Assembly (NCBI GenBank): GCA_023664775.1
Contig: JAMPEW010000026.1
Coordinates: 1-43,503, forward strand
DNA from: Clostridium sp.
Lineage (GTDB): Bacteria; Bacillota; Clostridia; Lachnospirales; Lachnospiraceae
Direction of reading: 5' to 3'
Length of the DNA: 43,503 bases
Part shown: piece by piece, positions 6,120 through 14,306 of the stretch
Layout of the letters: each line of letters begins with the position of its first letter
How positions within the stretch are numbered: position 1 is the stretch's first letter
The notes under the pieces: generated by a model
What the model was told of the DNA's origin: nothing
Database searches by the model: none
The model's input: only the letters and a program-made list of their open reading frames with translations
Translations under genes and position numbers: made by a program

Positions 6120-7079
6120 TTGAAGAATACTATATGCAGATTATTGTCGCAAAATATCAAAGGTCTGCTCGAACAGTCAAATATAAATTACGAAAAGCTC
6201 GTTGAATTGAGGCTTCGCATAAATGAGCCTTTGATTCTTATGTTTTCGCATGGAGAATATTTTGTGTGTGAATACGGTGGTATGACGCAGGACCAAAAGC
6301 GGGCGTACAGGGTCACAGGCGCAGACATAAGAGCAACGATTGATTACGTGTCCGATTATTCGCTATATGCTTATGAGGATGAAGTAAGACAGGGATTTAT
6401 TACCGTTCGGGGAGGTCACAGAGTAGGCTTGGCAGGTCAGGTCGTATTGGATAATGGGAGAGTTAAGAACGTGAAACATATTTCGTTTATAAACATAAGG
6501 GCATCCCATCAGATAAAGGGATGTGCAGAACATGTACTGCCGTATTTAATCAGGGATGGCAGGGTATTACATACGCTAATCATATCGCCTCCGGGACAGG
6601 GGAAAACAACATTACTCAGAGATATTGTAAGATGCATTTCGGACGGAACTAGCTGCTTGCGGGGCATGAATGTAGGTGTTGTTGACGAGCGTTCGGAAAT
6701 AGGTGCGTGTTATATGGGCGTCCCCCAAAATGACGTGGGACTTCGGACGGATATTTTAGACGGCTGCCCGAAGGCTGAGGGCATGCTTATGATGCTCAGG
6801 TCCATGAATCCCAAGGTAATAGCCGTTGATGAAATAGGGAGCAGGGAGGATATAGATGCAATATCCTATGTTATAAATTGTGGATGTGCAATTTTGGCTA
6901 CAATTCACGGTGATTCTGTGGACGATATAAGAACAAGGCCTGCCCTTAGGAAGCTGATAGAAGAAAGGGTGTTTGACAGGTATATAGTTTTGGGTGGCAA
7001 AAACACGGGAACAATCGAGAACATATTTGATGAAAGGGGCAATGAATTATACATACATTCGCTTTGTATTGCAAATTAG
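6120..7079 (+). CDS. spoIIIAA: Stage III sporulation protein AA, ATPase
   Basis: ATPase of the mother-cell SpoIIIA-SpoIIQ channel that sustains the forespore after engulfment; related to type II/IV secretion ATPases. The 319-residue length fits. The Walker A loop is PPGQGKTT (residues 157-164), and Walker B is the KVIAVDEIGSRED segment. The start is a TTG at 6120 behind AAGGGGTGA. It is first of eight co-directional spoIIIA genes and overlaps spoIIIAB. Confidence 0.95.
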   Translation: MKNTICRLLSQNIKGLLEQSNINYEKLVELRLRINEPLILMFSHGEYFVCEYGGMTQDQKRAYRVTGADIRATIDYVSDYSLYAYEDEVRQGFITVRGGHRVGLAGQVVLDNGRVKNVKHISFINIRASHQIKGCAEHVLPYLIRDGRVLHTLIISPPGQGKTTLLRDIVRCISDGTSCLRGMNVGVVDERSEIGACYMGVPQNDVGLRTDILDGCPKAEGMLMMLRSMNPKVIAVDEIGSREDIDAISYVINCGCAILATIHGDSVDDIRTRPALRKLIEERVFDRYIVLGGKNTGTIENIFDERGNELYIHSLCIAN

Positions 7080-7597
7080 CAGGATGCATATTTATTGCCG
7101 CAGGCGGGCTTATGCTGGGACTTAAATTTGCGCTTGACATGAAAAAACGGACGGCGCAGCTTAGGGAGCTTCAAAGAATTGTAAGCTATCTTGAGGGGGA
7201 AATAACATATAGACATGCCGTATTAAGCGAGGCATGTCTTTTGGTGGCAGCAAAATGTGGACAACCTTTCAAAAAATGGCTTGAGGATTTGGGAAATGTG
7301 CTTGCCCTTGAGGACGATGAGAGAAAGCCGGAATCCTTTTACGAAAGCTGGTGTACTTCCCTTGCCTTTCTCAGGGAAAATACAAAGCTTAAGACAGGAG
7401 ATATGGCAGTTTTAAACTCTCTTGGACAGGCATTTGGGTATCTTGATATACAGACGCAGCAGATGACCTTGGAGCTTGAAAAGGAAAATCTTTCTAAAAT
7501 AATAAAATATGCGGATGAGGGGCTTGTAAGCCATATGAGAATATCGGTTGTATTTGGCGTGCTGGGTGGACTGATGATTGTTATAATGCTTGTATAG
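7064..7597 (+). CDS. spoIIIAB: Stage III sporulation protein AB
   Basis: Member of the SpoIIIA complex, resembling the secretion-system GspF membrane platform. It has an N-terminal membrane span (LAGCIFIAAGGLMLGLKFA), a long helical region with the LRELQRIVSYLEGEITY motif typical of the family, and a C-terminal span (VVFGVLGGLMIVIMLV). No ATG is available between the upstream in-frame stop and the conserved start region, so TTG 7064 is taken, overlapping spoIIIAA by 16 bp. An ATT at 7046 after AAGGGG is an unlikely alternative. Confidence 0.9.
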   Translation: MYCKLAGCIFIAAGGLMLGLKFALDMKKRTAQLRELQRIVSYLEGEITYRHAVLSEACLLVAAKCGQPFKKWLEDLGNVLALEDDERKPESFYESWCTSLAFLRENTKLKTGDMAVLNSLGQAFGYLDIQTQQMTLELEKENLSKIIKYADEGLVSHMRISVVFGVLGGLMIVIMLV

Positions 7598-7609
7598 GTT
7601 GGAGGGTAT

Positions 7610-7804
7610 ATGACTATTGAAATTATTTTTAAGATAGGTGCAGTAGGCATTATAGTTTCATTGCTCAATCAGGTTTTGAAACACTCAGGCAGAGACGACC
7701 AGGCTTATCTTGTCAGTCTTGCCGGTCTTATTATAGTCCTGTCGTGGATTATACCGTATGTTTATGAGCTGTTTGCAAATATTAACAAGCTGTTTGATTT
7801 TTAA
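7610..7804 (+). CDS. spoIIIAC: Stage III sporulation protein AC
   Basis: A 64-residue protein with two membrane spans, as expected for SpoIIIAC (IIFKIGAVGIIVSLLNQVLK and AYLVSLAGLIIVLSWIIPYV). The KHSGRDDQAY linker is a family hallmark. It follows spoIIIAB by 12 bp with GGAGGG before the ATG. Confidence 0.95.
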   Translation: MTIEIIFKIGAVGIIVSLLNQVLKHSGRDDQAYLVSLAGLIIVLSWIIPYVYELFANINKLFDF

Positions 7805-7816
7805 AGGGTGATATAT

Positions 7817-8197
7817 ATGACGCTTGGAGCCATTATGGCATTTGTTATCATTGCAGTTATACTTTCATTAAGTCTGAAATCGAGAAATCCGGAAATGAGC
7901 AGCATGATTTCTCTTGCCGTGTGTATCGTTATCATTTCTCTCAGCGTGGTAAGAATCGGAACAATCATTGACACGTTAAAGCAGCTTGCCGCATACATAA
8001 AAATAGAATATACATATGTGATTATTTTGCTTAAGCTTGTGGGGATTGCCTATATATGTGAATTTGCCGCCGGCATAAGCAAGGATGCAGGCTACAGTGC
8101 AGTTTCCTCACAGATAGAGCTTTTAGGAAAGCTTACAATGCTTATGGTGGCACTTCCTGTGCTTATGCAGGTAATAGAAACTATATTGGAATTGTAA
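7817..8197 (+). CDS. spoIIIAD: Stage III sporulation protein AD
   Basis: A 126-residue, several-span membrane protein of the SpoIIIA complex, homologous in part to SpoIIIAC. The family segment IGIAYICEFAAGISKDAGY-like is present (VGIAYICEFAAGISKDAGY). ATG 7817 is preferred over the in-frame GTG at 7808 because AAAGGG (7803-7808) lies 8 nt upstream of it. Its stop overlaps the spoIIIAE start by one base. Confidence 0.95.
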   Translation: MTLGAIMAFVIIAVILSLSLKSRNPEMSSMISLAVCIVIISLSVVRIGTIIDTLKQLAAYIKIEYTYVIILLKLVGIAYICEFAAGISKDAGYSAVSSQIELLGKLTMLMVALPVLMQVIETILEL

Positions 8198-9591
8198 TGA
8201 GGTGGATTATGTTTGGCTTGCAAAATATTGTTAGGGTTATTTTTTTTACCACCTGCGTTGCAGTTTTATTTGATTATACTAGCTGTACAAGCTATGCAGA
8301 AAAAAAACTATGCAGGGAAGCAGATGATAATTTCAGCGCAGATGAAGATAAAAATAGTGTAAATGCAAGCAATACAGATAAAAATGATGCAAATGTGAGC
8401 AATATAGATGGAAGCAGGATATACGCAGAAAGCGTATGTGAAATAGATACAGATGAAAGCAATGAGAACAAGAATAAAACAAATGAAAGCAATACATATG
8501 TAAATAATGAAAATGAAAGCAACACGGAATTTGTTATTACTGACGATTTGTATATGGATATATACAACGAGATTGGACTTAATGAGGTGCAGCATGGCAT
8601 TAACCGTCTGGGAATGGAGGATATAAGCTTCAACGCCATATTTTCGGGCATCAAAAATAATGATTTTAACTATGTAAAACAGAGTGTATGGAAAATAATA
8701 AAAAAAATAACCGTTGAGGACATACTTGTAAATAAGCAGCTCATTATTCAGCTTATTATTATCGTTTTGATTGGCTCGGTTTTTGTGAAGCTTTCAGGCA
8801 GCTTTAACGGAAGCTTTGTAAGTGAGCAGGGCTTTTATGTTACATATTTAATTATAACGTCGATTTTACTTTCGTCATTTCTTATCAGTCTTGATATGGT
8901 AGATGATGCCATAGACAATATAATTTCTTTTGTAAAAATTGTAATTCCGGTTTATGCCCTGTCCATGAATTTTGTGGGCAATCCGGTTTCATCTGCGGGA
9001 ATGTACGAGCTTATCATGGTCGGCATATGGCTTGTACAGATTGTCATCTCAGGCGTTGTGCTTCCGATGATTAAATTTTATGTGATTGTTTCCCTTGTAA
9101 ATAATCTGAATAAGGAGGACAGTCTTTCAAAGCTCTGCACACTTGTCCGGAATATTGTGATATGGATGCTGAAAACAATCGTTGTTTTTGTTGTGGGACT
9201 CAGCATTATAAAAAGCCTTCTTGAGCCTCAGCTTGATGCACTTGGAAAAAATACGATAAATAAAATTGTGTCTGCAATTCCGGGCGGAGGAATGGGAGCT
9301 TTAATCACAGGTACGTTTTTAAAGGCGGGGGTTGTGATAAAAAACAGTATCGGAATTGCAGGCATTATCATACTCGGAATGATAGCCCTTGCCCCTGTGC
9401 TTAAAACATTTATCATTATGATGCTGATAAGGGTAACATCGGCAATGCTGCAGCCAATCGGTGAAAAACGGTATGTAAATGGAATAGAGACACTTGCTTC
9501 CGGCATGTCGCTTTTGCTTAAGGCGATAGGAAGCTCGGTGGCGCTTTTTATGCTTGTTGTGGCAATTATGGCATATGCAAGCAGTGGATAG
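8197..9591 (+). CDS. spoIIIAE: Stage III sporulation protein AE
   Basis: Large polytopic membrane protein of the SpoIIIA complex. It has a cleavable-looking signal segment at about residues 10-28 and, from about 185 onward, the conserved multi-span SpoIIIAE core including FVGNPVSSAGMYELIMVGIW and AIPGGGMGALITGTFLKAG. At 464 residues it is longer than the roughly 400 typical of Bacillus; the extra length is an Asn/Ser/Asp/Lys-rich stretch at about 40-110 with SNxDKN-like blocks that looks disordered and extracytoplasmic. It overlaps spoIIIAD by one base; an ATG four codons later is an alternative start. Confidence 0.95.
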   Translation: MRWIMFGLQNIVRVIFFTTCVAVLFDYTSCTSYAEKKLCREADDNFSADEDKNSVNASNTDKNDANVSNIDGSRIYAESVCEIDTDESNENKNKTNESNTYVNNENESNTEFVITDDLYMDIYNEIGLNEVQHGINRLGMEDISFNAIFSGIKNNDFNYVKQSVWKIIKKITVEDILVNKQLIIQLIIIVLIGSVFVKLSGSFNGSFVSEQGFYVTYLIITSILLSSFLISLDMVDDAIDNIISFVKIVIPVYALSMNFVGNPVSSAGMYELIMVGIWLVQIVISGVVLPMIKFYVIVSLVNNLNKEDSLSKLCTLVRNIVIWMLKTIVVFVVGLSIIKSLLEPQLDALGKNTINKIVSAIPGGGMGALITGTFLKAGVVIKNSIGIAGIIILGMIALAPVLKTFIIMMLIRVTSAMLQPIGEKRYVNGIETLASGMSLLLKAIGSSVALFMLVVAIMAYASSG

Positions 9592-9602
9592 GAGGGGATG
9601 GC

Positions 9603-10076
9603 ATGTTATATGGGTGGATGAAAAGCCTTGTTCTTTATCTTATTATGTCGGGGCTTGTGCTTAACATGGCACCGTCAGGAAATTATAGAAAATATATCTC
9701 TTTTTTTGCGGGGCTTCTTATCGTAATCATTATGGTACGGCCGTTGTCATTTCTCCTGAAATTTAATACGGAGGATTTGGAGCGCCTTGCATACGGCATG
9801 GAAAGCTATATGCAGGATAAAAGCATTTTCAAGGACAGGGATAATATGTATGATTATTATGATATGGGAGTGAAAACGACAATTATTACGTTGCTTGAAA
9901 ATATGGGGTACGACATAGAAGATGCAGCCGTGATAACGGATCAGGATAAAAAACCTGTAAGCGTAACGCTTTACATAAAAGGCAGTCTGAATGATACCGA
10001 AGTGAATATAATAAAAAATTATATATTTGAAGTCTATTATGTGGATGTTGATAGTATAAATATAGTAAGACGGTGA
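9603..10076 (+). CDS. spoIIIAF: Stage III sporulation protein AF
   Basis: A 157-residue protein with two N-terminal membrane spans (LVLYLIMSGLVLNMAP and YISFFAGLLIVIIMVRPL) and a soluble C-terminal domain, the layout of SpoIIIAF. The APSGNYRKYI segment is characteristic. GGAGGGG precedes the ATG by about 5 nt; it lies 11 bp behind spoIIIAE. Confidence 0.93.
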   Translation: MLYGWMKSLVLYLIMSGLVLNMAPSGNYRKYISFFAGLLIVIIMVRPLSFLLKFNTEDLERLAYGMESYMQDKSIFKDRDNMYDYYDMGVKTTIITLLENMGYDIEDAAVITDQDKKPVSVTLYIKGSLNDTEVNIIKNYIFEVYYVDVDSINIVRR

Positions 10077-10080
10077 TGTA

Positions 10081-10494
10081 ATGGGGATTGATTTAAAAAA
10101 AATAAAGGATTTAAAAACAGATAAGATAATAACCATAATACTTGTAGGCGTTTTGCTGCTTGTCGTATGCATGCCCGTAAAGGATAAGTCGGACGATGGG
10201 GAGTCAGATGCTGCCCGGGACAGCTATCAGTCATATGCCGAATACTATGAGCAGAGGCTGGACAGTATTTTGGAAAACTCATATGGGGAGGGAACTATGG
10301 AGGTTATGGTACATATATCTGAGGACACAGGGTCTGTGGATATGTATGGACAGACTGACAAAAGGGTAGTGATAGACGGTATTCTTATAGTTGCCAATGT
10401 TGACGGGCAGCAGGCAGTGTCTGACATTACCTACGCTGTTTCGGCTCTTTTTGATTTGCCTGCCCATAAGGTGGCGGTAATAATTAAAAAATAG
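10081..10494 (+). CDS. spoIIIAG: Stage III sporulation protein AG
   Basis: Ring-forming protein of the forespore feeding apparatus. There is one membrane span (IITIILVGVLLLVVCMPV, about 17-34), a linker, and a ring-building fold with YEQRLDSILENSYGEGTMEVMV and GILIVANVDG. The 137 residues make this a short version of the family. It starts four bases past spoIIIAF. Confidence 0.92.
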   Translation: MGIDLKKIKDLKTDKIITIILVGVLLLVVCMPVKDKSDDGESDAARDSYQSYAEYYEQRLDSILENSYGEGTMEVMVHISEDTGSVDMYGQTDKRVVIDGILIVANVDGQQAVSDITYAVSALFDLPAHKVAVIIKK

Positions 10495-10505
10495 TAGGAG
10501 GGTAT

Positions 10506-11129
10506 ATGAAAAAATCAATAAAGAAAAATCAGATAATTATTGCGGCATTAACAGTGCTGCTTGGCGTTGCAGGTTATATTAACTTTTCAGGCAATTCGCT
10601 TGATCTTGCCAACAGTGACAAGGATGATGACAAAACGCAGTCAGCGTTTGCGGAAACGGATGTAGACGAGGCTGTCGGTGAAATCACTACATATGACATG
10701 GAGGCGGAGGAAAACATAGAGCTTAACTCTGAGCAGGATGAAATAGGGGAGGCTGTGCTTACATCTGCTGACACTGCCACAAACAGCCTTATTAATTCAA
10801 AGCTGAACAGGGAACAGGTGCGTTCCAAGGCGAAGGAATATTATCTTGACATAATAAATAACGACGGCATGGATGAAGCTGCTGTTGCCTCTGCAACGGA
10901 TGCATATGTGAAGCTGACTGAGGATATGGAGAAGGAGTCGGAGGCAGAAATATTGCTTGACGTAAACGGATATAAAAATGCCATTGTATCCATTTCAAAT
11001 GACAACGTGGACGTAATCGTCTGTGCAGAAACACTGACCGACACTGACCGGGCACGTATTGAGGATACGGTTGTGAGAAAGACGGGATGCAGCGTTGACC
11101 AGATTATTATTACAACTGTTTCCCAATAA
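10506..11129 (+). CDS. spoIIIAH: Stage III sporulation protein AH
   Basis: Last gene of the operon. SpoIIIAH spans the mother-cell membrane and binds SpoIIQ from the forespore, forming a YscJ/FliF-like ring. Seen here: one membrane span (IIIAALTVLLGVAGYINF, about 9-26), an acidic linker, and the C-terminal fold ending GCSVDQIIITTVSQ. It has 207 residues and AGGAGGG before the ATG. It is followed by a 97-bp gap with a new promoter. Confidence 0.93.
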   Translation: MKKSIKKNQIIIAALTVLLGVAGYINFSGNSLDLANSDKDDDKTQSAFAETDVDEAVGEITTYDMEAEENIELNSEQDEIGEAVLTSADTATNSLINSKLNREQVRSKAKEYYLDIINNDGMDEAAVASATDAYVKLTEDMEKESEAEILLDVNGYKNAIVSISNDNVDVIVCAETLTDTDRARIEDTVVRKTGCSVDQIIITTVSQ

Positions 11130-11175
11130 GAAAATGAATCCGTTTTTTGTCTGGTCTAATAAATAATGCTATATG

Positions 11176-11204
11176 TTGCAAATTTTACAAATATTGGGTA
11201 TAAT
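11176..11204 (+). promoter_or_regulatory. Sigma-A promoter of the asp23-recN operon
   Basis: TTGCAA (11176-11181), 17-bp spacer, perfect TATAAT (11199-11204). The next gene begins about 37 bp later, and the following ten genes are tightly spaced with no terminator until 20049. Confidence 0.8.
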
Positions 11205-11240
11205 TACTTCATCTAAATTTATGGAATGGAGGCATGCTTT

Positions 11241-11618
11241 GTGGGTGAAATAAAGGATGGAGTAATAGAAGAAGCAGAAAATAAAATTGGAAAGGTCAGT
11301 ATTGCTGATGATGTGGTTGCATCCATAGCGGGTATAGCGGCTATAGAGGTAAAGGGAGTGTCAAAGCTGACAGGCAATATTTCCAAGGAGCTTGTTGCGA
11401 AGCTTGGAAAGAAAAATCTTGCAAAGGGAGTTAAGGTTGACATTGTCGAGGGAACGGTTGATGTAGACCTTTCACTTGAGCTTGAGTATGGCAACAGCAT
11501 AAAAACCGTATCTGAAAATGTGCAGATTAAGGTAAAACAGGCGATAGAAAGCATGACAGGACTTACGGTTGGCTCCGTAAATGTAGTTGTGTCGGGGATT
11601 AAGCTGGAGAAAGAATAA
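11241..11618 (+). CDS. Asp23/Gls24 family envelope stress protein
   Basis: Small Asp23/Gls24 (DUF322) protein of 125 residues; relatives attach to the membrane or act in envelope stress. The SIADDVVASIAGIAAIEVKGV and VNVVVSGIKL segments define the family. GTG 11241 is chosen because TGGAGG (11227-11232) lies 8 nt upstream; an in-frame ATG at 11226 overlaps that ribosome site. In Firmicutes such a gene regularly sits directly before nusB, as here. Confidence 0.9.
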   Translation: MGEIKDGVIEEAENKIGKVSIADDVVASIAGIAAIEVKGVSKLTGNISKELVAKLGKKNLAKGVKVDIVEGTVDVDLSLELEYGNSIKTVSENVQIKVKQAIESMTGLTVGSVNVVVSGIKLEKE

Positions 11619-11619
11619 A

Positions 11620-12018
11620 ATGACTAGGAGAAAACAGAGAGAGAACATTTTTCGTATACTATTTAAGCTTGAATTTAATTCTGTGGATGAGATGGAGGAG
11701 CAGATTGGTTATTCCATAGACGGACTTGACGGGCTTGGCGATGAGGACAGGGACTATATTGTAGCTAAGACAAGGAAAATTATAGACTGTGTCGGCGAGC
11801 TTGACAAGACAATATCAGAGGTTTCATCCAGGTGGAATATTGAGCGGATTGGAAAAGCCGAGCTTGCAATTTTAAGGCTTGCCGTATACGAGATGAAGTA
11901 CGACGAGGATGTGCCTTTTAGGGTGGCAATAAATGAAGCGGTTGAGCTTGCAAAGATATATTGCAATGATGATGCAAAAAGCTTTGTAAATGCATTGCTT
12001 GCAAAGGTGGATGAATAG
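11620..12018 (+). CDS. nusB: Transcription antitermination protein NusB
   Basis: RNA-binding all-helical factor that acts with NusE (S10) at boxA in rRNA antitermination. At 132 residues it is standard. Recognisable are the N-terminal RRKQRENIFRILFKLEF helix and the C-terminal AINEAVELAKIY plus KSFVNALLAKV signatures. It overlaps no gene at the front (1-bp gap) and ends just before xseA. Confidence 0.95.
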   Translation: MTRRKQRENIFRILFKLEFNSVDEMEEQIGYSIDGLDGLGDEDRDYIVAKTRKIIDCVGELDKTISEVSSRWNIERIGKAELAILRLAVYEMKYDEDVPFRVAINEAVELAKIYCNDDAKSFVNALLAKVDE

Positions 12019-12019
12019 C

Positions 12020-13216
12020 TTGAAGATTTTTAGCGTCAGTCAGGTAAATAATTACATCAAAAATATAATAACCCAGGACTATATGCTTAAGAGCATCACC
12101 ATAAAGGGTGAGGTTTCAAACTGTAAGTATCATAGCCTGGGGCACATTTATTTTTCACTAAAAGATGAGTCAGGTTCACTTCCTGCTGTTATGTTTAAAG
12201 GAAATGCTGCAAATGGACTATCCTTCAAGCTTGCTGAAGGACAGTCCGTTATTGTGTCAGGAAGTATAAGCGTGTATGAGCGTGACGGTAAGTACCAGCT
12301 TTATGCAAACAAAATTACATTGGACGGCGTAGGGAAGCTCTACGAGGAATTTGAACGGTTGAAATACAGACTGAATGACGAAGGACTTTTTGACCCTGAT
12401 TTAAAAAAGCCAATTCCAAAATATCCAAAAAGAATTGGTGTTGTTACGGCTAAAACGGGCGCGGCAATCCAGGACATCAAAAATGTTGCAAGAAGGAGAA
12501 ATCCTTATGTCCAGCTGATTCTTTACCCTGCAAGGGTCCAGGGAGAAGGTGCGGCAGACACTATCGTTGCAGGAATAAAAACGCTTGATGACATGGGCGT
12601 TGACACGATTATTGTAGGACGTGGCGGCGGCTCCATAGAGGATTTATGGGCGTTTAATGAGGAAAAGGTCGTAAGGGCGATATACGAGGCTAAAACTCCC
12701 ATTATTTCAGGTACGGGACATGAAGTTGACATAACGCTTACGGATTATGCGGCGGATCTGCGTGCACCCACGCCCTCGGCGGCATGTGAGCTTGCAGTGC
12801 CTGACGTTATCAGTACGCTTAATGGTTTAAGCAGTCTTTGGGACAGCCTAAATGCACATATGTCAAATAAGCTTCATGTGGCATCGCTTAAGCTGGAGGG
12901 GCTTACGTCAAGGCTTGAAATGTTAAGCCCGGTCGCAAAGCTGAAGCAGAAAAACCAGTATTTGTCAGAGCTGTATGATAGGCTGGCGGGCGCTATGCAA
13001 AAAAAGCTTGATGACAGGAAGCATATGCTTGCCATATATACAGAGCGGCTGAATGGACTTTCCCCTACGGCAAAGCTTGTGGGAGGCTTTGGTTATGTTG
13101 AGGCAGAGGGTAAGCCTGTCCTTAGTGCAGGGGGTGTGAGCAAAGGACAGGATATAACGCTTACACTGCATGACGGAGTGATTTCTGCAAGGGTTACAAA
13201 GGTTAATCCGCTTTAA
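12020..13216 (+). CDS. xseA: Exodeoxyribonuclease VII large subunit
   Basis: Large, catalytic subunit of exonuclease VII, which degrades single-stranded DNA with XseB. The N-terminal OB fold is seen (VSQVNNYIKNIITQD, VSNCKYHSLGHIYFSLKD), then the catalytic domain with VVTAKTGAAIQDI and the signature GRGGGSIEDLWAFN, then a coiled-coil C-terminus. TTG 12020 is preferred: AAAGGTGG ends 9 nt before it, whereas the in-frame ATG at 12011 directly abuts that ribosome site. The protein is 398 residues. Confidence 0.95.
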   Translation: MKIFSVSQVNNYIKNIITQDYMLKSITIKGEVSNCKYHSLGHIYFSLKDESGSLPAVMFKGNAANGLSFKLAEGQSVIVSGSISVYERDGKYQLYANKITLDGVGKLYEEFERLKYRLNDEGLFDPDLKKPIPKYPKRIGVVTAKTGAAIQDIKNVARRRNPYVQLILYPARVQGEGAADTIVAGIKTLDDMGVDTIIVGRGGGSIEDLWAFNEEKVVRAIYEAKTPIISGTGHEVDITLTDYAADLRAPTPSAACELAVPDVISTLNGLSSLWDSLNAHMSNKLHVASLKLEGLTSRLEMLSPVAKLKQKNQYLSELYDRLAGAMQKKLDDRKHMLAIYTERLNGLSPTAKLVGGFGYVEAEGKPVLSAGGVSKGQDITLTLHDGVISARVTKVNPL

Positions 13217-13241
13217 AAATTATGGTTAAGGAGTATATGTT

Positions 13242-13430
13242 ATGGATGATAAGTTTGTCATTGAGGACGCCTTTGAGCGTCTTTCCGAGATAAATAAAAG
13301 CCTTGAGGCTGAGGGGACAAGTCTTGACGAAGCCCTCAAGCTGTATGGAGAGGGTGTTAAGCTTGTGAATGCCTGCAAGGAAAATCTTGAGGGTGTTGAG
13401 AAGGAGATACAGATTTTAAATGAAGTATGA
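13242..13430 (+). CDS. xseB: Exodeoxyribonuclease VII small subunit
   Basis: A 62-residue helical protein that binds the XseA coiled coil. The FEDAFERL-like opening (IEDAFERLSEINKSLE) and SLDEALKLYGEGVKLV are family hallmarks. AAGGAG lies 8 nt before the ATG. Its end overlaps ispA by 11 bp, so the two are probably coupled in translation. Confidence 0.95.
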   Translation: MDDKFVIEDAFERLSEINKSLEAEGTSLDEALKLYGEGVKLVNACKENLEGVEKEIQILNEV

Positions 13431-14304
13431 CGCTAAGGATATAGAAAAAATAATATTCAAATATATTCCGACTGCAAAGGGGTATCAGGCAAAGGTCATG
13501 GAAGCCATGGATTATGCAGTAAATGCAGGAGGAAAAAGGCTAAGACCCATGATGATGCAGATGTGCCACGATATGTATGACGACAGGGATGACGAGGCAC
13601 TGCATGTTTTCATGGCGGCGATAGAGATGATACACACGTATTCCCTGATACATGATGACCTCCCTGCGCTTGACAATGATGCCTTAAGGCGGGGAAAACC
13701 TACTGTGCATGTCAAGTTTGGCGAGGATATTGCCATACTTGCAGGGGATGGGCTCTTAAATTATGCTTATGAAACAGCGGCGAAAGCATTTACAATAAGA
13801 CCTGCTGACAGTGCAGTTGAGCAGGCATATATTTATCTTGCATCAAAGCCCGGAATATACGGAATGATAGGCGGGCAGACCCTTGATGTAATAAAATCCG
13901 GCAAACAATTGAGTGATGACGAGCTTGAATATATTTATATCAATAAAACCTCTGCACTCATTGAATGTGCCATGATGACTGGGGCTGTTTTGGGCGGCGC
14001 CGGTAAGGAGGAGATACTCCTTTTGGAACAGGCGGCGAGAAATATCGGAATTGCCTTTCAGGTTCAGGACGACATTCTTGATATTGTCGGAGATGAGGCA
14101 TTGCTTGGAAAGCCTGTAAACAGTGATGAAAAAAACGAAAAGACTACATATGTAACGCTCCACGGAATGGAAAAATCAACGGCATATGCTGCCGAATTGT
14201 CGGAAAATGCCGTAAAGCAAATAGACAGTCTTTCCGTAAAAAATGAGGATGTAAAGAGGGAGCTTATCAGGCTTGTGAAAAGCTTGATAGACAGAGATAA
14301 ATAA
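13420..14304 (+). CDS. ispA: Farnesyl diphosphate synthase
   Basis: Trans-prenyltransferase that condenses isopentenyl diphosphate with dimethylallyl/geranyl diphosphate to C15. The first aspartate-rich motif is DDLPALD (residues 79-85), the second is QVQDDILD near 220, and the GGKRLRP substrate loop is at 37-43. At 294 residues it fits the short-chain class; exact chain length is inferred. The neighbour dxs makes the precursor pathway's first product, so the pair serves isoprenoid supply. Confidence 0.93.
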   Translation: MKYDAKDIEKIIFKYIPTAKGYQAKVMEAMDYAVNAGGKRLRPMMMQMCHDMYDDRDDEALHVFMAAIEMIHTYSLIHDDLPALDNDALRRGKPTVHVKFGEDIAILAGDGLLNYAYETAAKAFTIRPADSAVEQAYIYLASKPGIYGMIGGQTLDVIKSGKQLSDDELEYIYINKTSALIECAMMTGAVLGGAGKEEILLLEQAARNIGIAFQVQDDILDIVGDEALLGKPVNSDEKNEKTTYVTLHGMEKSTAYAAELSENAVKQIDSLSVKNEDVKRELIRLVKSLIDRDK

Positions 14305-14306
14305 AA

